From: Niveispirillum cyanobacteriorum
GTDB lineage: Bacteria > Pseudomonadota > Alphaproteobacteria > Azospirillales > Azospirillaceae
Assembly (NCBI RefSeq): GCF_002868735.1
Contig: NZ_CP025611.1
Span: forward strand, 2,994,501-3,058,500
Reading direction: 5' to 3'
DNA length: 64,000 bases
In this document: positions 33,749 through 43,200 of the stretch, piece by piece
How positions within the stretch are numbered: the stretch's first letter is position 1
Layout: each line of letters starts with the position of its first letter
The notes under the pieces: generated by a model
The model's database searches: none
The model's input: only the letters and a program-made list of their open reading frames with translations
Told to the model about the DNA's origin: nothing
Made by a program: the position numbers and the translations under genes

Positions 33749-33927
33749 ATGCGCATGACCCGCATCATCCCCGCCATTGCCCTGTCGCTGCTGCTGGCAG
33801 CCCCCGCCTTTGCCCATCCCAAGCTGAAGGCTGCCGATCCGGCCGTGGATAGCACGGGCCCGGCCCCATCCACCCTGTCCCTGTCCTTTTCGGAAAAGCT
33901 GACGCCGGGCACCGCCACGGTCACCCT
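33749..33927 (+). pseudogene. copC: copC truncated by prophage insertion
   Basis: The first 59 codons encode a signal peptide (MRMTRIIPAIALSLLLAAPAFA) and the CopC N-terminus HPKLKAADPAVDSTGPAPS, then LSLSFSEKLTPGTATVT, a periplasmic copper-binding domain starting with the ligand histidine. Homology then stops at the presumed prophage terminus (33928), and the frame ends at 33955 after unrelated codons. The remainder of the gene should lie beyond the prophage, outside the window, preceded by a 5-bp repeat of ACCCT. GAAAGGA precedes the ATG. Confidence 0.75.
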
Positions 33928-33985
33928 TGAAGCGCGCCGTTTGGTTTTGGAGTGAGCGACAGATGGTTTTGGAGCATTTGAAGAA
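33928..33985. other. Putative Mu-type right end with tandem transposase-binding sites
   Basis: The terminus TGAAGCGCGCCG is followed by TGGTTTTGGAG at 33942 and again at 33964, exactly 22 bp apart, matching the unit length of MuA end sites R1 and R2. A reverse copy, CTCCAAA, lies at 34031. CopC homology ends at this point. The adjacent host pentamer is ACCCT. Confidence 0.65.
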
Positions 33986-34049
33986 GCGATTAGCACCGTC
34001 TTAAGGTCCGCTCAAGAGCCCGCGAACTGGCTCCAAATCCCTCCCACGC

Positions 34050-34592
34050 TCACGCCTCGGGCCAACCGGAGTTGATGTCGATAGCGTTGAGCGCCGCCGC
34101 GTCCGCTGCCGCCAGCGCTTGGTCCTTCAGGTCGCGCGCCCGCTGTCGGGCAGCGGCATAATAGCGGGCAGCGGCGTCGGCCACGGCCAGACCGTCGGCA
34201 GGCGTAGGCAGCGGCACCCGCGTATTGTCCATGGCAATCCAGCCCAGAGCGTAATTCTCAGGCCAGGACAATGCGCCCGCCAAGGCGGCGATGGCAGTTG
34301 TTGCCATCCCTCCGAGATCGGTGCGCCCCGTGTCATGGATCGCTATACGGCGGTCGCCATAGGGCGCGCCGCGCGCCAGCACCTGCGCACAGCGCGCGTC
34401 AATGGACGCAATTTTCTCATCAGTGGTCGGCTCGCGGGCGGGCCGTTGAAACGGCTGTGCGCGGTCGGGATTGTATGTCCAACCGATGCTAACGCCATCG
34501 GGCAAAGGCACCCACCCCTGCGAGCTGGCGAAATCTGCGTCGTCGCAGACGTATACACCTACGACACAGCCTCCCGTCACAAGTCCGTACAT
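34050..34592 (-). CDS. Tail-fibre assembly chaperone-like protein
   Basis: The protein has 180 residues. A short N-terminal part (GWVPLPDGVSIGWTYNPDRAQPF) resembles the start of phage Tfa/gpU-like proteins. The middle DARCAQVLARGAPYGDRRIAIHDTGR and GALSWPENYALGWIAMDNTRVPLPTPA match DUF4376-type domains of fibre assembly proteins. The ATG at 34592 lies two bases after the fibre stop. Such chaperones help the fibre trimer fold or attach to its tip. It is the last gene before the prophage end. Confidence 0.75.
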   Translation of the reverse strand: MYGLVTGGCVVGVYVCDDADFASSQGWVPLPDGVSIGWTYNPDRAQPFQRPAREPTTDEKIASIDARCAQVLARGAPYGDRRIAIHDTGRTDLGGMATTAIAALAGALSWPENYALGWIAMDNTRVPLPTPADGLAVADAAARYYAAARQRARDLKDQALAAADAAALNAIDINSGWPEA

Positions 34593-34594
34593 AC

Positions 34595-37500
34595 TTAGGC
34601 CCCCCAATGTATGATGATTAAACCATCCTGCCCCGAACCGCTGGGATTGTTGATAGCGCCGTCACCACCGGCACCGGTGGAAGTCTCAATTCCGGGACCG
34701 AAGCCAGTATGGCCGGGGCCGCCGACGAGTGGGCTTGCCCCACCGATCCCCCTACCAAAGGGAGAAGCGGTCGTTGACAGCGAGTAACCTCGACGGCCAG
34801 TTAGGTGCAGCAGCACGCGGGGATTGCCATAGCCATCCCCAGCGGGCGCGTCACTCGTAACTGTGAACGATTCACTCCCATCTCTGTATCCGCCGCCACC
34901 TCCTTTGGCGATAAAGCCGGCAAAGGAGGTGTCTCCTCCAGGGTTGCCGTCCATACCTGTTCCAACGGTGGGTACAGACGCACCTCCGGCCCCGATCACG
35001 GCAGGCATGGCCGCGCCAGGAGTGACAAGTACGATGGCTCGCCAGTATTCGCCTGATGCACCACCGCTCGGGATACTGGTTGCGCTATCGGACGAGGCGC
35101 CACTGCCACCCGCGCCCTGCACGTCGATGACGGCGCGGTAAATGCCGGGCGGCACAGTGACATTCCCGCTGTTTGTAACTACTTGCTCGGGCGGCGCTGA
35201 GTGCCACAGCACCTGATAGTTTGTGCCGTCACTGATGATCCGAAAGGCGCTGCCAAGGGGCATGGTCCAGCTAAGCAAGCCGCCGAATAGCTCGCTGCCG
35301 GGCGGGTTGAAACCGGTGCCGGCTTGGGTCTGTACGATGTAGTCAACGTACCAGCCGTTACCGACCGTCGCAGCCGAGGGCAGTGATTGGTTCCACCCAC
35401 CCACGCCTGTCGATATAATCAGCTTACCTAGGTCAGCGGCCACCAACGCGGTGTTAGCCGAACGAACCGAAACCTGCTGCCCGGCGCCAGACGAAAGAGC
35501 ATCCAGTTTGCTTTTGTCGGCTGCTGACATCAGTCCAGCAACCGAGGCGGTGGCCACAGGTGGCAGCGCATGCACATGGTCTGCCCGCGCCGCTGTGGTG
35601 CCTGTACCGACAGCAGCAGAGGCCGCCAGCGCTGCCGGGGCCGTCGATGAAAGGGTCAGGGCATCCGTGATGCCATAACCGGCAATCGTGGTGGGTTTGC
35701 TTGTAATGCTGGCCCAGGCTGGGGTGACAGTGACATTGCCCGCCGCCGTCAGACGGCCCTGGGCATCGACGGTATAGGTCCCGACTTGCGTGGCACTGCC
35801 ATAGGAACCGGCAGTGACAGCCGTACTGGCCAGGGCGAAGGTGCGATTGCCCGTCAAGTCGCCGCCACCGGTCAGGCCGGTCCCCGCCGTCAGGGTCAGC
35901 GTCGAGGCTGCGGCCCCCAGGGCCGAAAGCGTGGGCAGCGCGTGAACGTGATCGGCCCTGGCCGCCGTGGTGCCTGTACCGACAGCAGCAGAGGCCGCCA
36001 GTGGTGCCGGGGCGGTTGACGCGAGTGCAGGCCCGCCGCCACCCGCTACCAGCCCATCAAGTGTTGCCTTATCAGCAGCGCTCATCAGTCCGGCAGTGGA
36101 CGTGGTTGCCACTGCCGGCAGCGCGTGAACGTGATCAGCCCTGGCCGCTGTGGTGCCCGTACCGACAGCAGCAGAGGCCGCCAGCGCTGCCGGGGCCGTC
36201 GATGAAAGGGTCAGGGCATCCGTGATGCCATAACCGGCAATCGTGGTGGGTTTGCCCGTAATGCTGGCCCAGGCTGGGGTGACAGTGACATTGCCCGCCG
36301 CCGTCAGACGGCCCTGGGCATCGACGGTATAGGTCCCGACTTGCGTGGCATTGCCATAGGAACCGGCAGTGACAGCCGTACTGGCCAGGGCGAAGGTGCG
36401 ATTGCCCGTCAAGTCGCCGCCGCCGGTCAGGCCGGTCCCCGCCGTAAAGGTCACCGTCGAGGCTGCGGCCCCCAGGGCCGAAAGCGTGGGCAGCGCGTGA
36501 ACGTGATCGGCCCTGGCCGCTGTGGTGCCCGTACCGACTGCCGCAGCCCCCGCCAGCGCTGCCGGGGCCGTCGATGAAAGGCCCAGGGCATCCGTGATGC
36601 CATAACCGGCTATTGTGGTGGGTTTGCTCGTAATGCTGGCCCAGGCTGGGGTGACAGTGACATTGCCCGCCGCCGTCAGACGGCCCTGGGCATCGACGGT
36701 ATAGGTCCCGACTTGCGTGGCATTGCCATAGGAACCGGCAGTGACAGCCGTACTGGCCAGGGCGAAGGTGCGATTGCCCGTCAGGTCGCCGCCGCCGGTC
36801 AGGCCGGTCCCCGCCGTCAGGGTCAGCGTCGAGGCTGCGGCCCCCAGGGCCGAAAGCGTGGGCAGCGCGTGAACGTGATCGGCCCTGGCCGCTGTGGTGC
36901 CCGTACCGACTGCCGCAGCCCCCGCCAGCGCCGCCGGGGCCGTCGATGAAAGGGTCAGGGCATCCGTGATGCCATAACCGGCAATCGTGGTGGGTTTGCC
37001 CGTAATGCTGGCCCAGGCTGGGGTGACAGTGACATTGCCCGCCGCCGTCAGACGGCCCTGGGCATCGACGGTATAGGTCCCGACTTGCGTGGCATTGCCA
37101 TAGGAACCGGCAGTGACAGCCGTACTGGCCAGGGCGAAGGTGCGATTGCCCGTCAGGTCGCCGCCACCGGTCAGGCCGGTCCCCGCCGTAAAGGTCACCG
37201 TCGAGGCTGCGGCCCCCAGGGCCGAAAGCGTGGGCAGCGCGTGAACGTGATCGGCCCTGGCCGCTGTGGTGCCCGTACCGACTGCCGCAGCCCCCGCCAG
37301 CGCTGCCGGGGCCGTCGATGAAAGGGTCAGGGCATCCGTGATGCCATAACCGGCAATCGTGGTGGGTTTGCTCGTAATGCTGGCCCAGGCTGGGGTGACA
37401 GTGACATTGCCCGCCGCCGTCAGACGGCCCTGGGCATCGACGGTATAGGTCCCGACTTGCGTGGCATTGCCATAGGACCCCGCCGCCACCGCCGTGTTGG

Positions 37501-37876
37501 TGAGCGCGAGGGTCCGGTTGCTCGACAGGTCGCCGCCACCGGTCAGGCCTGTGCCCGCGCTGATCGTCGTGGCCGCCGCCGCCGCCGCAATATCGCCGCG
37601 CACCTGTAGGGGCGAGCGCAGCTCATACGCGGTGCCGCTCGGCGTAACACGCAACATATAGGTCGCACTAGCCGCCATGTTGGGCAGGGTAGCGGCCAGG
37701 TCTGATGCAATCTCACCCGCCGCCACTGCTGCGGCACATTCCACCCCGATATCCTGCATCAGGGTCGGCCACACGGTCGCAAACTGCCAGGGGCTTAGGT
37801 AATACGGGCTGTCCGGTGCCACATCATCTGCGGTCAGGCCCCATTGACGGCCATTCAGGGTCCAGGTGTTGGTCAC
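34595..37876 (-). CDS. Repetitive tail fibre / receptor-binding protein
   Basis: The protein has 1093 residues. The N-terminus NTWTLNGRQWGLTADDVAPDS probably attaches to the tail. The shaft has near-identical 124-residue repeats with segments TGLTGGGDL, AQGRLTAAGNVTVTPAWASI, TIAGYGITDAL and AARADHVHALP; six copies of the DHVH motif occur. HxH motifs bind metal in some phage fibres. The last ~200 residues are glycine-rich (IGAGGASVPTV, KGGGGGYRDGSE, GGASPLVGGPGHTG) and end LIIIHWGA, resembling adhesin tips. GTG at 37876 has a strong GGAGG and overlaps the previous stop. Confidence 0.85.
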   Translation of the reverse strand: MTNTWTLNGRQWGLTADDVAPDSPYYLSPWQFATVWPTLMQDIGVECAAAVAAGEIASDLAATLPNMAASATYMLRVTPSGTAYELRSPLQVRGDIAAAAAATTISAGTGLTGGGDLSSNRTLALTNTAVAAGSYGNATQVGTYTVDAQGRLTAAGNVTVTPAWASITSKPTTIAGYGITDALTLSSTAPAALAGAAAVGTGTTAARADHVHALPTLSALGAAASTVTFTAGTGLTGGGDLTGNRTFALASTAVTAGSYGNATQVGTYTVDAQGRLTAAGNVTVTPAWASITGKPTTIAGYGITDALTLSSTAPAALAGAAAVGTGTTAARADHVHALPTLSALGAAASTLTLTAGTGLTGGGDLTGNRTFALASTAVTAGSYGNATQVGTYTVDAQGRLTAAGNVTVTPAWASITSKPTTIAGYGITDALGLSSTAPAALAGAAAVGTGTTAARADHVHALPTLSALGAAASTVTFTAGTGLTGGGDLTGNRTFALASTAVTAGSYGNATQVGTYTVDAQGRLTAAGNVTVTPAWASITGKPTTIAGYGITDALTLSSTAPAALAASAAVGTGTTAARADHVHALPAVATTSTAGLMSAADKATLDGLVAGGGGPALASTAPAPLAASAAVGTGTTAARADHVHALPTLSALGAAASTLTLTAGTGLTGGGDLTGNRTFALASTAVTAGSYGSATQVGTYTVDAQGRLTAAGNVTVTPAWASITSKPTTIAGYGITDALTLSSTAPAALAASAAVGTGTTAARADHVHALPPVATASVAGLMSAADKSKLDALSSGAGQQVSVRSANTALVAADLGKLIISTGVGGWNQSLPSAATVGNGWYVDYIVQTQAGTGFNPPGSELFGGLLSWTMPLGSAFRIISDGTNYQVLWHSAPPEQVVTNSGNVTVPPGIYRAVIDVQGAGGSGASSDSATSIPSGGASGEYWRAIVLVTPGAAMPAVIGAGGASVPTVGTGMDGNPGGDTSFAGFIAKGGGGGYRDGSESFTVTSDAPAGDGYGNPRVLLHLTGRRGYSLSTTASPFGRGIGGASPLVGGPGHTGFGPGIETSTGAGGDGAINNPSGSGQDGLIIIHWGA
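35620..37560. repeat. Tandem 372-bp coding repeats in the fibre gene
   Basis: The same sequence recurs at 36369, 36741 and 37113 (period 372) and at 35814 (372+183 before 36369). A more diverged unit reaches about 37560. Units differ at a few positions only, so the array is young or kept uniform by recombination. The period equals 124 codons, so unit loss or gain keeps the frame. Confidence 0.85.
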
Positions 37877-38724
37877 GTCAATTCCTCCACGGAAAGTGTC
37901 ACGTCCCAGGCATCCGCATCCGAGATCGTGATCGGCGATGTGCCCGACAGGGCGCAATAAAGGGTCAACCGGCTGCGCACACTGAAGGCGGCCTCATCGT
38001 CCCAGATGATCAGCATCGATCCGCTCTTCCCGAGCCGCATTTGCAGGTCATGGAACACGCCCAAGGCCGTTGCTTGCGTCTGATAGGACAGCTTGATTTC
38101 CCAGGTACGATAGATGCGCTGATCGCCCACGATCCGCCGGTTGCCGCGTGTCCGCTGCACGGTGGATGTATCCACCACCTGGATTGCGCTGCCGTAATCG
38201 TGTCCGTCGAAACCCGGCGGCTGCCAGCTCTGGCCGATCATCAGGCGACCGAAATCCAGATAGCCGTCATTGTTGGACGGGTCCGCGACCTCAATGAAAC
38301 CCCAACCGCCGAACTGGGTGCCGGCGCGATGAAAGATCACGGGCGCGCCGGGGAACGTGTCCTTATCCACGCCATCGAAGGGTGCCGCACCCCAGGGCAC
38401 CGACCCAAATACCACGGTTGGCTCCCAGGCTGGCAGGTCGGCCTGATAAATCGGATCGGTCAGCGCAGAGTTGCTGGCCAGCCCGACGCGCACCTGCGCC
38501 TGGGTGGAACAGGTATGGCCAATCAACGCCCAGGCATTGATGGGCCGGGGCCGGTTGAACGCCGCGACCATGCGGGCCGGACCCTCGGCAATCTCCAGGA
38601 ACCGGGCCACCGCCTGCACATCATCGGTGCGCAGGTTCGATACCGGCATACCCGCCGCCCACCCGTCATTGCCGGTCAGGCTGCCTGTGTCGGATGCGAT
38701 GTCATAGAGGATCGTCAGGGCCAT
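37873..38724 (-). CDS. Phage tail tip / minor tail protein
   Basis: The protein has 283 residues and lies between the baseplate-hub-like protein and the fibre. It has a beta-rich composition: LTILYDIASDTGSLTGNDGWAAG, RPINAWALIGHTCSTQAQVRVGL and YGSAIQVVDTSTVQRTRGNRR. I do not recognise a named family. The ATG at 38724 overlaps the preceding stop (TGATG). Its position and size suggest a distal tail or fibre-connector protein. Confidence 0.55.
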   Translation of the reverse strand: MALTILYDIASDTGSLTGNDGWAAGMPVSNLRTDDVQAVARFLEIAEGPARMVAAFNRPRPINAWALIGHTCSTQAQVRVGLASNSALTDPIYQADLPAWEPTVVFGSVPWGAAPFDGVDKDTFPGAPVIFHRAGTQFGGWGFIEVADPSNNDGYLDFGRLMIGQSWQPPGFDGHDYGSAIQVVDTSTVQRTRGNRRIVGDQRIYRTWEIKLSYQTQATALGVFHDLQMRLGKSGSMLIIWDDEAAFSVRSRLTLYCALSGTSPITISDADAWDVTLSVEELT

Positions 38725-40256
38725 CAAAGCACCGTCAGAATGGCTTCGGGGATGTCGGGCTGTGCGTCCTGCGTGGCGGCCAGAACCACGACCAAGCGGC
38801 CATTGGCGAGGCCATAGCGCTGGTCGGCGATCTCGATAGTCTGCCCCACGCGCACAGCTTCGCTGACATCATCCAGCGGCACCACAGCATCAAAGGGCCG
38901 GCGCCGCGCCGACAAGACGGCGAGCAGCCGGTTGCGTTCGGCCTCTGCGGCGGCCAACTGGTCAAAAAGAGTGTCCTTGTCCAGCGTCTCGGCCAGCAGG
39001 CTTTCGGTGGCCGTGGCGGCATCGGTGGCTGGCGCCGTCCATTCCCGATCTTGGCCCGCAAGCTCACGTACTGCCGCCGTCGCACTTTCGGCGATTTCCT
39101 GTTCCGCCAGGGCCAGACCGGGGCGATAGGACAGCCGCACCGTCTTGATGCGCCGCGCGGGCTGCTGCGGGGTCAGGCGCAGCATGTCGCGTGCGGTAAA
39201 CCGCGCCGATGGCTCCGCTGCCGGCAGATCGTAACGCCCAACCGTGAACAGGCCGGCGGCGGTAACGCCCCAGAACCCGCCGACTGTGTCCATGATTTCG
39301 TCCAGAACCGCCTCGGCGGTCAGGTCGGATGTGCCGTCATACCAATAGCCAAGGTCCGCCGGCTGTAGGCTGTTCAGGGCCGCGACGCTGGCCGCATCGA
39401 TCTCCGGTGCCGTTAACCCTGCAAATGCCGTTGCGACATGCACGGCCAGGTCCGCCGCGCGCGAGATCCAGACCCCGCCGGGTGCCACCCCGCGTGCGGA
39501 CAGGCGCAGGCGATACAGCGGCTTCTCCGACAAACGAACCAGTCCCGCCGCCTTCGCTGTCGCCACATCCAGCGACGCCATGTCCAGCGCCCGCAAGGCC
39601 GTGTACCCCGCCACATCCGGCCCCAGGGCAAAGGGGTCACCGCCATCATCGGCGGACAGCAGGGCATCAAAACCGGCGGGATCGACCAGATAGATATTGT
39701 ATTCGGCATCGATCAGGACGGGCTCAAAGCGGCGGCGAACACCCAGCAAAAAGGGCTGTGAGCGACCCTTCAGGCTCTCGCCACCGTCAATGCCGCCCGT
39801 CCCACCAAACACGCCGCGCCGCGCCTTTGCGGTAAAGCGCGCCTGGGCGGTGGTCAGCACCAGCTCCAGCTCGTCCCCTGGCACGATCTCCTCAACCGTC
39901 CGGCGGGTCACCAGCGTCCACCCGGCCAGATATTTTGGCGCGGGATCAGCGCCCAGATAACGGTAAAGCTCGATGCGCCGCCCATCCCAATCCAGATCCA
40001 GCCAGCGATCCAGCGCCCCGTCACTATTGGCGATCTTAACCGACCCCACCGATGCCGTGGATCGACCCCCAACTTGATCGCCATCAAACAGGCTGCTGAT
40101 CACGTTCAACGGCACCTCAATGCGACGGTCCCAATAGATATTGGGTTCGGCATCCGGCTCATCGGGGCGCGTACGCCATCCGCGCAGCGACGCATAGACC
40201 GGCACTTCGACCCCCAGCGACGGATCATAGGGCCAGGCGCGCATCAACCAGTTCAT
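38724..40256 (-). CDS. Phage tail protein, baseplate-hub-like
   Basis: The protein has 510 residues and follows the tape measure with an ATGA overlap. Segments such as IEVPLNVISSLFDGDQVGGRSTASVGSVKIANSDG, YLAGWTLVTRRTVEEIVPGDELELVL and VRVGQTIEIADQRYGLANGRLVVVL indicate a beta-rich tail-tip or hub component. No lysozyme or peptidase motif is visible. Function is inferred from position after the tape measure. Confidence 0.6.
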   Translation of the reverse strand: MNWLMRAWPYDPSLGVEVPVYASLRGWRTRPDEPDAEPNIYWDRRIEVPLNVISSLFDGDQVGGRSTASVGSVKIANSDGALDRWLDLDWDGRRIELYRYLGADPAPKYLAGWTLVTRRTVEEIVPGDELELVLTTAQARFTAKARRGVFGGTGGIDGGESLKGRSQPFLLGVRRRFEPVLIDAEYNIYLVDPAGFDALLSADDGGDPFALGPDVAGYTALRALDMASLDVATAKAAGLVRLSEKPLYRLRLSARGVAPGGVWISRAADLAVHVATAFAGLTAPEIDAASVAALNSLQPADLGYWYDGTSDLTAEAVLDEIMDTVGGFWGVTAAGLFTVGRYDLPAAEPSARFTARDMLRLTPQQPARRIKTVRLSYRPGLALAEQEIAESATAAVRELAGQDREWTAPATDAATATESLLAETLDKDTLFDQLAAAEAERNRLLAVLSARRRPFDAVVPLDDVSEAVRVGQTIEIADQRYGLANGRLVVVLAATQDAQPDIPEAILTVL

Positions 40257-43200
40257 TGCCGCCCCCCGGCCAGCTTGGCCACACTTCCAACCCGCACGCG
40301 GGCGGGGGTTTTCAGGGCCTTTGCCGTCTCTGCGGCTGCATCCGCCCCCGCCGCACTATTGGCCGCGATCTTCTCCAGCAAGGCGTTCTGCCGCTCGGTG
40401 GCCCGCGCCTGGCGCTCGATGGCGGCGGTCAGGGCGCGGTTATCGCTGCCGCCGCCAGACACGCCCATCAGAACGGTGCGCGGCTGCCGGGCCAGTTCCA
40501 GGGTCTGCGCCCGGCTGAAGACCTGCGCGCCACGCGGCAGATTGATGAATTCTTCGCCCTCTTCACCAACCCTTGCCCATCCGCCGGGATGATAGTCCGT
40601 CCCAGCGGCATAGGCATAACCACCACCCAGCTTCTTGGCGGTCTCGGCGGTATTGTACTTGGTCTTATCCAGCAGTTGGCTCTCGACCGCCCAGACGCTG
40701 GCCTGCCAGCTATGGAGATTGGCCAGGCGCGTATTGCCATCGGCCATGATGGTCCCCAGGCTGCCCAACTGCCGCACGATGGCATCACCGATATTCAGCC
40801 GGTCGCGATTGCCCGCATAGGTCAGGTCGCTGATCGCCTTCAAGGTACCCTGCGATCCGCCTGACAGATCACTGGTCGCCTTGGCCGTCACCTCCTGCTT
40901 GCTGATCATCCCGTCGCCGTTGCTATCCAACTCACGGAACCAGCGGTCTGCGACGGCGTCCGTAGCCAGCGGCCCGATGGCGGCCCGGAACTCTGCCGGC
41001 GTGATCAACCCATCCAGCGACTGATCCAGCGTCTGGAAATGCGGCAGCAATGCCGCCGCGATCTGGCCCCCGGTCGCCGCCGACGGCAGCGACGCGACAG
41101 CCACCGCAAAGGCTCCCCGGTTGTTGACCGTCTCGTTGCGGATGGCCGTCAGCACGTCCAGCTGCTGCGCGTCCCAGCTCTTGACCGCCGGCAGCGCCTC
41201 GACCTGGGCCAGGATGGCTTCAACCATGGCGCGCCGATCCGCCCCCGATGCGGTGCGCGTCGTCTCCGCATCAATCAGGCGCTGTGCGTACTCCCGCAGG
41301 CCCTGAACCGCGTCAACATCACCGGCCTGGGCCCGGCCCAGCTGCTGCGTGAATTGGGCACGCATGGTGGCCAAATTTTGGTCGGAAGTCCCGACCGTGG
41401 CCCGAATGCCATCAATCCAGCCACGTAACTGCCCACCCGCCTGCGACAGGGCCGTCAGGCGCTGCTGTTCTGCGTCGATAGCCTGTTGGGCGAACCGGTT
41501 GATGATGGCCTGTCGCTCTGCGGCCAGCGTCCTTTCCAAGGCCAGCATATCGGCCCCGGCGGTCTGCGCCGTCTCGATCCTGTCCCTGGCGGCCTGCCGG
41601 TCGAACGCCGCCAACGCCCCTTCCAGGGTGCTATTATCGTTCGTCGCCGCGAACAGACGATCCGCCAGATTGTCATTCACGGCCTTGGCGGCGGCCCGCG
41701 CCTGATCAGCGGCCTGACGGGTCGCGTCATTGAGCGCATTGACCGCGTCCGTCATCTCCCCGGCCAGGACCTTGCGCAGCCGCTCCAGCTGCTCTGTGGT
41801 GTACCCCGCCGCAATGGCCGCTGCGAACTCGGCGTTCTGCTTGCGCTCCAGCAGCAATATCTCGGCGTCCGGCTTGCCGGCCACCGTCCGCGCAAATTCC
41901 CTGTCCTCGATCGAACGCGTGACGTCCGCCGCCTGCTGTCCGAACCGGCGGATGATGGCAAGTCGCTCGTTGGCCAGGGTCTGGTCAAGCTGGGCGAAAT
42001 TGACCCCCGCCGCCCGCGCCATCTGCAGCCGCTCCGCCGCACTGGCCGCATCATAGGCAGCCAGATCCAGACCGGCATTGCGCGCGATCTCGGCGCGCTC
42101 CTTTCCGGCGGCCCGGTCGAACGCGGCCAGTGCACCTGCCTGCGTCGCCTCGTCGTTGGTTGACGCAAAAAGGCGGTCTGAGATGGACTGGTTGATGCCG
42201 GCCAGTTGCTCTGCCCGCCGCCGTTCTTCGGCAATCGCTGCGTCGCTGAACCGCCGGATAATCGCCAGCCGCTCCTGACCCAACGTCGTCTCCAACTCGG
42301 TCAGGACGCTGGCCGACAGCTCGCCCGCACTTACCCGCGCCTGCGTCGCCGCCCGTTCCTGCGCGGCGGCCCGGTCGAAGATGGCCAGCGCCCCGGCCTG
42401 GCTGTCACTGGCCCCCGTGGCGCGGGCCAGCCGGTCAGCCAGGCTGTCGGACAAGGCGGCGGTGGCGGCGATCCGGGCGGCGGCCTGCTCCACCGTTTCC
42501 GCGACGGTCCCAACGGCTCCGTTCAGCTTTGCAGCGGCACGGGCAGCGGCCTCATAGACAGGCGTGCCGGCGGCGAACTGTGCCTGAATATCCTGGATGG
42601 CGGCGATATCGAGCGCGGAAAGGGCATTATCCAGCCCGGCGGCAAAATTGCCATCGACAAGGCTGCGGGCCGATCCCACCGCGTCGGCGTCGCGATAGCG
42701 CAGATCGCGCTGCCGGATCAGATCATCAATCGCGTTCAGATAGCCGCGCCCGGTCAGGTCGCGGTTCTCCCGCGCCAGACCCGCCTCGAAATCGGTCTTA
42801 AGCGTACCCAGCTGGCGGGCCTGGGCCGATGCCACAGCGGCGCTGGCATCGGCGGCTGTGTAACCAACGGCCTCAAGCACCGGCGCCAGTTCGGCAAAGC
42901 TGGCGCGCAAGGCAGCAACCTTGGTCTCCAGATCTGTCATCGGCGCTGCGGCCTCGCGGATGCCGGCGAAGCGCTCGACACTGGCGCGGAGCGCCGCATT
43001 GGTCTCGTTCGCGTTGTACCCCAGGCGCTGGGCCTGGGCGCCGAAGTCCCGGACATGGTTCAGCATGTCCACGACATTCTGTCGTGCCGTCTGAACCGCG
43101 TCGGCACCGCCTTCCAGGTCGCCGTTCAAGGTCGCGATGGCCGTCTGATAGTTCAGAATGAAGGTCAGATCATTCTCGGCACGCGACAGATCGCTGTAAT

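Noticed and set aside
30965-33817. 950-codon open frame on the minus strand opposite TonB receptor 3
   Set aside because: It mirrors the receptor gene exactly and shows no domain, no ribosome binding site and low-complexity composition.
33928-33955. Continuation of copC to the stop at 33955
   Set aside because: The last nine codons (from E60 on: EARRLVLE) do not fit CopC and lie in the putative phage end.
35620-37560. CRISPR-like array because of regular repeats
   Set aside because: Repeats are 372 bp long, contiguous and coding in frame; no short spacers are present.
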